Source: Goniomonas avonlea
Taxonomy: Eukaryota; Cryptophyceae; Goniomonadida; Goniomonadaceae
Assembly (NCBI GenBank): GCA_003573635.1
Contig: QUTJ01031353.1
Location: forward strand, 1-11,046
Reading direction: 5' to 3'
Length of the DNA stretch: 11,046 nucleotides
Positions 1 to 6,131 of this stretch are shown here, one piece after another. The notes under the pieces were generated by a model. That model made no database searches. It had not been told where the DNA came from and was given only the letters and a program-made list of their open reading frames with translations. How positions within the stretch are numbered: the stretch's first letter is position 1; each line of letters begins with the position of its first letter. The translations under genes were made by a program, and so were the position numbers.

Positions 1-2
1 CA

Positions 3-2521
3 TATCTCCTCGCTGTCACTGCGAACGCAAGCGCGTTGCTCCGCATCTCATCCTCACACCTGCCTGTGACAGGCGGCTGCAGCGTCACAGTCCTCGGGAG
101 CAACTTCGCAGCGCAGGGCAACACAGTTCGCGCAAGGTCGGCCGCAGTCGACGCCCCGGCCACTAAGTGGGTGTCTGACTCCTCCATGTTGCTGAAATCA
201 GGGAGTGCGAAGGTCTCCCTGTTGCCTCTCACCGTGACTCTCGCGTCGCGGTCCGTGGTGACACTGACCAACGCCGTGACGTTCGCACAGCCAGCACTGT
301 CGTCGATGCAGCCACATAACTGGGCCATGACTGGCTCCACATCTGTGACCGTCCTGGGCAACAGTCTCGGGCCCGGCGTTCGGTCGACCCGGCCCCGACT
401 TGGGTCAACCGCGGCGCTGACCACGAGCTGGGCCTCGGACACTTCTGTGCTGGGCAAGCTCGGCCACGGGTACAGGCAGGCCGAGGATGTCGTTGTGACC
501 GCCATGGCCGCGCGCGTCACATACAAGCGGACCGTGACGTACTCTGGCCCTGACAAGCTGTCCTCTGCCACGCGCGTGAACCTCCCTGGGACAGGCAGCG
601 CGTCGGTGACGATTGTGGGGACCTTCTACGGGCGCCTGCAGTGCAGCAAGGTCCGCATTGGCGGCACGCACCAGGCCATGTCGCCGCAGTGGCGCTCAGA
701 CTCTGCGCTGCTGTGCAAGCCGGGCGCGAGCTTCGAGCGCGACGGAAAGAGCATCCTCTTGTCCGCCGACGGCGACAAGTCGCTCACGCTTGTCAAGGGT
801 TTCACCTACGACTTGAAGCACGTGAGAGCAAGCTCCGCTGCTCGCGTCAACGGCCCAACTACTGGCGGGCTGCTGGTCACTCTCGTCGGCATGTCGCTGT
901 TCGAGAGAGACTCCACCCTCAAGGCTCGCATCGGCGGGACCGGGGCAAGCCGCACCAACTGGGTCTCTTCCACCCACATTGTCGCCCGCACCACGGTGTG
1001 TTTTGTTGCCACCGTATTTTTCTCTCTCGTGTGTGTCCATCTGCTTCGCTCGGGCAGCGATGTGGTTTCTAGGAATCACTGGCTCTCCCCTCTCCTCTCT
1101 CCAAGTCACAGACTCACCTGCTCGACGAGTTGACCCGGCACGTGGTCGGCAACTTTCGCAAGCATCAAGTCATGCAAGCCCAGCGAGCACCGGGCGATGA
1201 CCCTGTCAAAACTTGTGATTGAGCTTGTCAAAGTGGCAGATAGGGGTTAGGAATTTCTTTCCTTGAGTCAGCTCCCTCGGGAGCGGTTGTGACTGTGTTT
1301 CTTTTTGTGTATTCTGCACTCCTCCCCCTCCTCCCTCCCTCTCCCTGCTCCTGCCCCTCGTCCTCTCGCCGACGTGCCGTGCAGGCTGGCCTCGGTGTTA
1401 TGCACGGCAACATCCTCGCGAGTATCGATTACGCCCAAAGCGCCTCCTCGCTCTCGTTGGCGTACACGACAGACAGACCCCAGGTCGCCTCTTGCACCGA
1501 AGGGGTGCGCTTTGCGGCGACGGGGTCAACGAGTGTCACCTTGATTGGCCTCAACTACCAGGTGCGTGCCCCACGCCCGCAGCCGCGTGCCTAGCCGAGT
1601 TGCTGCCGTGCTTCCTTCCTCCTTTCATTCCTCGTGTGCTGCCTCTTGTTTCCAGCCTTGTTTTCTTGTCGGTTTCTCTTGCTCCGAGGCAGATCTACGG
1701 GGTCTGGCTGCTATGCTGATGCTTGGATACCCCGGCCCCCCTCTCTCCTGCCTTGTATGCTTTGTTTGCTTCCTGGACTTGTTTGCTTCCTTGTTTGCTC
1801 CTTTTAAAAGATGGGCGTCGACAGCAGCTCGGCCCCTGCTTCGATAGACCGGAGATGCACAGAGAAGCAGACAGGACAGGCAGGCAGACAGGCAGGCAGA
1901 AAGACAGAGTTATTAAGCATTCTTGGGACTGCCTCGCAGCAGCAGCCGACAAGAACTCGAATGACGTTTTTGTTTCTCTTGTGGTGCGCTGACGTGGCAG
2001 CGCAGGAGCTTGCCCGCGCCTACACCACCCGCTTGAGAGTGGGCCGCTCCGGAACCGAAACGTCGCGGTGGGCGTCAGACAGCGCGGTGCTGGGCAAGGT
2101 GTCAGCAGACACGGGCGCGCTGTTCACCAACCTCATCCTCGCCACGCTGGCCGGCGCGGTGAAGTCGACCGTGTCGGGGCTGCAAACCTACACCATCCCG
2201 TCGACCTCGTCGGCCGTGAAGCGCAACTCGCCGGCCACTGGGTGCATCTCCGTGACCGTGCTCGGCAGCAGCTACGGGCGGCGGGACGCGACGGGGAAGA
2301 TGAGGGTGCGGCACTCCAACGGGGAGGTCACCAAGTGGACCAGCGACTCGAGTGTTCTCGTCAAGATCCCGACAACGCATTGGACCTCGGACACGTCCAC
2401 CACTGCCAAGGCCACGGGGCTGTACAGCACCATGGTGCTCACCGTCGTGCAGCGCAGCCAGTTCTCTGTCCGTGGCACCCCGGATCCCAACCAGTTCTCG
2501 TACGACACTGGTTATGATTGA
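3..2521 (+). CDS. IPT/TIG-like beta-sandwich repeat protein, 5'-partial, three exons in window
   Basis: Exons join(<3..995, 1385..1561, 2006..2521); both junctions are phase 0 with GT-AG ends, and the stop is TGA at 2519-2521. The frame is open from the window edge, so the start lies upstream. The translation holds about six degenerate repeats of roughly 85 residues. Each has a TG-x-x-SVTVLG-x-x-(F/Y)G strand near its start, then R-x-GG(T/S), then W-x-SD(S/T)-x-(V/L)-x-x-K, and often ends near a Tyr. Repeats begin near bases 45, 288, 543, 813, 1470 and 2206. The 995/1385 splice restores the fourth repeat and the 1561/2006 splice restores the fifth, which supports both introns. The pattern resembles IPT/TIG immunoglobulin-like folds found in large surface or secreted proteins. 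No membrane segment or anchor follows the last repeat. The role is unknown; a cell-surface or matrix adhesion protein is my inference. Confidence 0.75.
996..1384 (+). other. Long intron of the repeat-protein gene (389 bases)
   Basis: The intron starts GTGTGT after an ACG codon and ends at GTGCAG before GCT GGC CTC, phase 0 on both sides. It carries a strong pyrimidine tract (about 1318-1372, mostly CTCC units) before the acceptor. An internal open stretch (1112-1219) can be read but does not continue the repeat pattern, so I treat it as intronic. It is 6-9 times longer than the short introns elsewhere in the window. Confidence 0.7.
1562..2005 (+). other. Long intron of the repeat-protein gene (444 bases)
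   Basis: The donor GTGCGT follows CAG in the fifth repeat (after the GLNYQ segment), and the acceptor GCGCAG precedes GAG CTT GCC. The phase is 0, and joining the exons restores the repeat core up to its W-x-SDS motif. It contains TTTGCTTCC-type repeats (about 1757-1800) and a CAGG/CAGA simple repeat. Confidence 0.75.
1867..1904 (+). repeat. CAGG/CAGA purine-rich simple repeat in intron
   Basis: Imperfect tandem array of CAGACAGG and CAGGCAGG units inside the 444-base intron. It is a simple-sequence repeat with no coding signal. A similar GACAGG array lies in the sense strand of an optional intron of the alpha-kinase gene (6789-6838). Confidence 0.8.
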
Positions 2522-2607
2522 AGGTCCAGTTGGCTGTTGGGCAGCGCGATGGTGTGGTGTCTTTATTTGTGGACGGTGGCACCATTGTTATATGTTATAT
2601 TCAAATC

Positions 2608-2613
2608 ATTAAA
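2608..2613 (+). promoter_or_regulatory. Candidate poly(A) signal ATTAAA
   Basis: ATTAAA lies 87 bases after the TGA stop of the repeat-protein gene and is followed by a GT-rich stretch (GTTGTTGTG). This is the usual arrangement of a eukaryotic 3' end. Confidence 0.45.
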
Positions 2614-2928
2614 GTTGTTGTGAACTGCCGAAGCTCGAGCGAGGTCTGATGCAGGAGGATTTTATCCTTGTTAGTGCGCTTGTTTTCACAGGTCGTGCAA
2701 GCAAGATTAAGCTCCCATCCGATAGAGTCGATGCCCCAGGCCTAAAATTGCCAGTTTCACCTTTTTTACGTTACAAACCATTCCTCGGCCGTTACCGGTA
2801 GGGGGGTAGGAAATTGGTGCAAAGAGACGGGCTCAGACCATGGTTGAGGCATGTGCTTGAAAAAATCGATCGATAAAAATAGCAAAACTGGCTGCTATGC
2901 AGTTCCTAGGTATTTTAATCATCTCGCT

Positions 2929-2946
2929 CACACACACACACACACA
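2929..2946. repeat. (CA)9 microsatellite
   Basis: Nine uninterrupted CA dinucleotides. Confidence 0.98.
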
Positions 2947-3124
2947 GTAACAACCTGCGGCAAATTTGCAGATCTCATCAAGCGGAAACTTTTGTCGGAC
3001 AAGGCCTGAAATGGGATCAAGAAATTTTGTCGAAGTGGAGGCAAGATCATCGCCATTTTTTGAATTGTCTCCCAAAATTTGCGAATGTGAAAATTTTGTA
3101 TCTACGGATCTGTGTCCGAAAGGT

Positions 3125-3245
3125 GGGCGACAGGCAAACTGGTTACACATTTTCAAAATTCGATGTTCTCGTCATTGATTAGAACAGATAAGAAACGTGA
3201 TCTCGATTGATTACAAAATTGTCTCACCAGTTTGAGCTGTCGCCC
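3125..3245. repeat. Imperfect inverted repeat with 82-base loop
   Basis: The left arm has GGGCGACAG (3125-3133) then CAAACTGGT (3135-3143). The right arm carries their reverse complements in mirrored order, ACCAGTTTG (3226-3234) and CTGTCGCCC (3237-3245). The two 9-base blocks match exactly and differ only by one base of spacing. Weaker similarity extends inward as TACACA against GAGACA and A/T runs. This could form a hairpin or mark remains of a small foldback element. Confidence 0.65.
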
Positions 3246-3365
3246 CCCCATAATCTAGCTAGTGCCTCCTCGTTACATACGTTCACGTAAAAATAGGTGG
3301 TCTCACCTTATTAGGAATCAGCCTCCGAAAATTCCATAAAAGGCAATTTCTGATCCCGTAAAACT

Positions 3366-3620
3366 GCCGCCACCTGCAGAGTACAGCTTCATCATGATGG
3401 GGTTGCAGACGCCCTCGAGCTTCTTCTGCTGCGCCTCGTACTCCTCCTTCTCGCCGGCGGGGTTGTGGTCGAGCCACTCGAGCGCCTCCTTGCACGCGTT
3501 CTCGATGGTGTTCTTGTCGGCCTCCTCGATCTTGTCCTTGAGCTTCTCGTCCTGGAGCGTGTTCTTCATCGAGTACGCGTAGTTCTCCAGGCCGTTCTTG
3601 GCCTCGATGCGCTCCTTGTT
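3366..3620 (-). pseudogene. HSP70 C-terminal fragment, truncated at both ends
   Basis: About 85 codons on the minus strand match the helical lid region of cytosolic HSP70. They start at [20 protein letters not shown] and run through [10 protein letters not shown] to [10 protein letters not shown]. The reading frame is undamaged, but homology stops abruptly on both sides. The upstream codons (3621-3716) have no HSP70 character, so the nucleotide-binding domain and most of the substrate-binding domain are absent. After KLY the usual Gly/Pro-rich tail and terminal EEVD are missing, and the frame runs 16 more codons past the homology to a stop at 3318-3320. No HSP70 exon fits in the 290 bases before the peroxiredoxin start. 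It is most likely a transposed or duplicated gene piece or an assembly join; without the ATPase domain it cannot act as a chaperone. Confidence 0.8.
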
Positions 3621-3766
3621 CCGCGCGTACAGCCTAGCTAGGATACTCCTGGTATCAAAACCAGCGGCTGGTTTTATTTGGCTGGTCCGGCGAACCCGCG
3701 TTTTTTTTTCTTTCATCCCCCCCTTTTTCGCCTTTTTCTTTTCTATTCACCTTCCTGTATTCAAAG

Positions 3767-3787
3767 ACTGCAGACTAAGTCTGCAGT
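3767..3787. promoter_or_regulatory. Perfect palindrome upstream of peroxiredoxin
   Basis: Arms ACTGCAGACT and AGTCTGCAGT are exact reverse complements separated by one A. The site lies 124-144 bases before the peroxiredoxin start codon, just after a pyrimidine-rich run. It could bind a dimeric regulator or form a hairpin in DNA; function is inferred only from symmetry and position. Confidence 0.5.
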
Positions 3788-3819
3788 ACGTGCCCAGCCT
3801 CTCGCACTAGATTTCATAA

Positions 3820-3836
3820 GTGATCAAAGTGATCAC
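3820..3836. promoter_or_regulatory. Second palindrome (GTGATCA-AAG-TGATCAC) before peroxiredoxin
   Basis: An exact 7-3-7 inverted repeat 75-91 bases before the ATG. It is followed by two near-copies of ACGTTA(G/A)CGAGA (3836-3868) as direct repeats. The cluster between 3767 and 3868 is a plausible proximal promoter for the peroxiredoxin gene. I see no TATA box. Confidence 0.45.
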
Positions 3837-3910
3837 GTTAGCGAGAGATAGACGTTAACGCGAGATTTCTCATTGTCGGCTCCTGCGCTGCGACATCTCA
3901 AAAGAAAAAC

Positions 3911-4543
3911 ATGGTTCAGATTGGAGACAAGATTCCGTCGGTCGATTTGAACGAAGGTTCCCCCGCCGGCAAAGTCAACACCACTGAGTTGTGTGCCGGA
4001 AAGTACGTGCACACCCCAAGTCTTGGCTGTCTTTCCTCACCTTTCTGCAGGAAGGTCGTGCTGTTCGCTGTCCCTGGCGCGTTCACCCCTGGCTGCTCGA
4101 AGGTACGGCTGTGTCAGTTCATTTGCGAATCCTGACTGCATCTTTCGCCAGACCCATTTGCCCGGATACGTTGCAGATTTTGACAAGTACAAGGCCGCTG
4201 GCATTGACGTCGTTGCTTGCGTCTCTGTGAACGACGCATTCGTCATGGCTGAGTGGGGCAAGGCACACGGAGCCGACGACAAGATCAGGATGCTCGCCGA
4301 CCCAAGGGCTGAGTTTGCCAAGGCCATGGGTGTTGAAATGGATGCGACCCCAATGTTGGGCAATGTGCGATCGAAGCGGTGTGTTATTTTGCCGATCAGT
4401 TTGTTTCCCTTGTTCATTCTTGACTCAGGTATTCGGTTATCGTCGTGGATGGTGTGATCCGCGAATTCAACTTGGAGCCGGATGGTGCGGGCCTTACCTG
4501 CTCGCTGTCTCCCAACCTGTTGACACAGATTGCAAAGTTGTAA
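3911..4543 (+). CDS. Peroxiredoxin, Prx5 type (thioredoxin-dependent peroxidase), four exons
   Basis: CDS join(3911..4002, 4051..4102, 4152..4378, 4429..4543) gives 161 residues, the usual size of mature Prx5 proteins. Introns of 48, 49 and 50 bases have GT-AG ends and phases 2, 0 and 2. The protein reduces hydrogen peroxide and alkyl hydroperoxides. The peroxidatic cysteine is Cys46 in the motif PGAFTPGCSKTHLPGY. Cys71 (VVACVSVND) and Cys148 (GLTCSLSPN) match the other two cysteines of animal PRDX5, and Cys148 is at the resolving position, so it is probably an atypical 2-Cys enzyme. There is no N-terminal presequence. The last residues are AKL, which fits the peroxisomal PTS1 consensus, so a peroxisomal or dual location is likely (inference). 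The start is chosen because it gives the standard Prx5 N-terminus (VQIGDKIPSVDL). It converges on the H2B gene. Confidence 0.95.
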
Positions 4544-4717
4544 TTCTTTTGCAAGTAAATGCTCTTTCGTGGAATTGGTACATGACATCTACAGTGAACG
4601 AGCAAGCAGCAAAAAGAGGTTGTAAAAAGATATCGCGAACATTTGACGAGACGTGGTCGGAATCGATAGTAAATTGGTCACTGGCACGAACAGAGCAGGC
4701 AGTTTCTACAATATTGT

Positions 4718-4736
4718 TGGTGTTTAAAAAACACCA
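4718..4736 (-). promoter_or_regulatory. Histone-type 3' stem-loop after H2B
   Basis: Read on the minus strand, an 8-base stem (TGGTGTTT / AAACACCA) closes over a TTT loop, beginning 29 bases after the H2B stop. Position and GG...CC stem ends fit the stem-loop that replaces poly(A) on replication-dependent histone mRNAs. The classic element is a 6-base stem with a 4-base loop, so this one is a variant. It could also be a simple terminator-like hairpin, but its place next to a histone stop codon makes the histone role the best reading. Confidence 0.65.
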
Positions 4737-4764
4737 GTAAGTATCAAGCCAAAGGGTCTTCCGT

Positions 4765-5148
4765 TTACGAGGAGGACGTGTACTTGGTGACAGCCTTGGT
4801 TCCCTCAGACACGGCGTGCTTGGCGAGCTCACCGGGCAGGAGAAGGCGGACGGCGGTCTGGATCTCGCGGGAGGTCAAGGTGCCGCGCTTGTTGTAGCGC
4901 ACCAGGCGGCCAGACTCGGTGGCGATCTTGTCGAAGAGATCGTTGATGAANGAGTTCATCACGCTCATNCCGCGCTGGGAGATNCCGGTGTCNGGGTGCA
5001 CCTGCTTGAGCACCTTGTAGATGTAGATGCTGTAGGACTCCTTGCGGCTCTTCTTGCGCTTCTTGTCGCCCTCCTTGCGGGGAGCCTTGGTCTTCTTGGG
5101 GGCCTTGGCCTTGGGCTTCTTCTCAGCTCCTCCCGTCTTCGGTGGCAT
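4765..5148 (-). CDS. Histone H2B
   Basis: A single uninterrupted exon of 127 codons on the minus strand, the normal H2B length. H2B pairs with H2A in the nucleosome core. The N-terminal tail (about residues 1-32) is Lys/Pro/Ala-rich with KKPKAK and KKTKAPRK stretches. The histone fold follows from [14 protein letters not shown] through [19 protein letters not shown] to the highly conserved end [20 protein letters not shown] plus YTSSS. The ATG at 5146-5148 is used rather than an in-frame upstream one (5229) because H2B tails begin MPPK-like; the extra 27 codons have no histone character. Four N bases (4951, 4969, 4984, 4993) sit in the third positions of TCN, GGN, GGN and CCN codons, so the protein is unambiguous (Ser, Gly, Gly, Pro). 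No intron and a 3' stem-loop suggest S-phase expression. Confidence 0.97.
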   Translation of the reverse strand: MPPKTGGAEKKPKAKAPKKTKAPRKEGDKKRKKSRKESYSIYIYKVLKQVHXDTXISQRXMSVMNXFINDLFDKIATESGRLVRYNKRGTLTSREIQTAVRLLLPGELAKHAVSEGTKAVTKYTSSS

Positions 5149-5382
5149 GTTTCTGCTTCGGCCGCTTCGGGACCGAGCTTCTCTTTCAAGGCAAGCCAAA
5201 CGGAGAACGACGGAAAACCATTCAGCCACTCAGATCAAGTTTTTGTTCGCACTATCGTGGCGATAGATAGAGCTTAGTTGAGCCTACGCTGGTCACGCGG
5301 CTGGTGCGGGGTCTTATGAGATGCCCCTCATTCGTCGCCGATACGATAGTGTCAACGATTCTTCCCCACAGGCGTCGCGAAA
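5149..5382. promoter_or_regulatory. Divergent promoter between H2B and the acetyltransferase gene
   Basis: The two start codons are separated by 234 bases. The interval contains the 9-mer CACTATCGT (5250-5258) and its exact reverse complement ACGATAGTG (5343-5351), one copy nearer each gene and each in mirrored orientation. A second CGATAG follows the first copy (5261-5266). No TATA box was seen. A CCCCACAG close to the acetyltransferase ATG could be an acceptor of a 5'-leader intron, which I cannot decide. Confidence 0.5.
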
Positions 5383-6032
5383 ATGGACATGAGCGCTGGA
5401 TACGCTCCCGTACGTTCTTCCCGAGAAAACCTCCTGCTCACACTGTCATAGGTGGGTGACACCGTGTTTTATCGCCCTGCAACCGCCGAAGACCTGCCCA
5501 GGCTGATCGAGATTGAAGCTGCCAGCTATCCTGCAGGTACTTTGATGTTGCACTGGCGACGCACTGAGAGTGACCAGATGAGGCCGCAAGCCCGGAGGGG
5601 CTCAAATTTCGCCTTGAGAACGCTGGTGATGTATTTTTGGTTGCTGAACAGTCCGGGGCCATTGTCGGATACGTTTGTGGGACCCGCTCTGACTCCGATC
5701 GCCTGAGTCACGAGAGCATGGCAAAGCACGACAAAGATGGAGCGTTGCTGTGCATTCACTCAGTTGTTGTTGAAGAATCTCATCGCAGAAAGGGCGTGGG
5801 CACACGCTTGCTCAAGGTGAGGACCTTGCTTCCCTGTCCATTGATCTCACAGTTGTCGCAGTCCTACGTCAACTATGTGAAGGGAGCCAACCTCGGCATC
5901 AAGGCAATGGCGTTGATATGCAAAGCATACCTTGAAAGTTTCTACCAAGATTGCGGGTTCTCTTTGGTGGGACCTTCTCCCGTCGTTCATGGTGCAGATC
6001 CATGGACGGAGATGCGGCTACAGTGCGACTGA
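5383..6032 (+). CDS. GNAT-family N-acetyltransferase, AANAT-like (arylalkylamine/serotonin type)
   Basis: CDS join(5383..5409, 5452..5536, 5578..5816, 5862..6032) gives 173 residues. Introns are 42, 41 and 45 bases, phases 0, 1 and 0. The fold starts with VFYRPATAEDLPRLIEIEAASYP, followed by D-E-A-A-S-P-E-G-L, typical of the non-vertebrate AANAT branch. The acetyl-CoA loop is R107-R-K-G-V-G112 after the strand CIHSVVVEESH. His98 aligns with one of the two catalytic histidines of vertebrate AANAT, while the other is Cys96. Tyr145 in FYQDCGF matches the proposed general acid. The C-terminus GPSPVVHGADPWTEM is characteristic of the branch. The enzyme would transfer acetyl from acetyl-CoA to an amine; the substrate (arylalkylamine or polyamine) is not determined. 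An alternative acceptor at 5852 would insert three residues. Met1 and Met3 are both possible starts. Confidence 0.9.
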
Positions 6033-6089
6033 AGCTCAGTTGACTGGCTGTCGGCCGTGTTCCGATACAAACGAAAGGTCACTGTTGTG

Positions 6090-6098
6090 TTTATTAAA
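6090..6098. promoter_or_regulatory. Overlapping poly(A) signals for two convergent genes
   Basis: The 9 bases TTTATTAAA contain ATTAAA on the plus strand (6093-6098), 61 bases after the acetyltransferase stop. They also contain AATAAA on the minus strand (6095 back to 6090), 37 bases after the kinase-gene stop at 6132. One short palindrome-like site can therefore serve both transcripts. Confidence 0.6.
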
Positions 6099-6131
6099 AG
6101 CCGTATAATCGCTTACAACAACAAAATTCGC

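Larger units (their letters stand above)
2522..3365. other. Gene-poor interval with microsatellite and imperfect inverted repeats
   Basis: I see no credible gene in these 844 bases. The DNA is AT-richer than the flanking exons, with runs such as AAATTTTG repeated in both orientations. The interval holds the (CA)9 microsatellite at 2929-2946, a pair of inverted arms at 3125-3143 and 3226-3245, a second weak inverted pair near 2757 and 3297, and a GTTACCGGTA motif at 2791-2800. A 107-codon open frame on the minus strand (2833-3156) runs straight through the microsatellite and has no family signature, so I do not call it. The mixture looks like decayed repeat or mobile-element DNA, which is inference. 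Confidence 0.6.

Noticed and set aside
405-1109. Minus-strand open frames across the repeat-protein exon
   Set aside because: They are antisense shadows; the plus frame carries six recognisable repeats.
1112-1219. Open stretch inside the first long intron that could be an extra exon
   Set aside because: Joining 995 directly to 1385 restores the repeat pattern in phase 0; the extra segment does not resemble any part of the repeat and ends in a stop.
2833-3156. 107-codon open frame on the minus strand
   Set aside because: It runs through the (CA)9 microsatellite, has no recognisable family features and lies in AT-richer repeat-like DNA.
4816-5277. 153-codon open frame antisense to H2B
   Set aside because: It is a Leu/Gly/Ala-rich antisense reading of the Lys-rich histone sequence.
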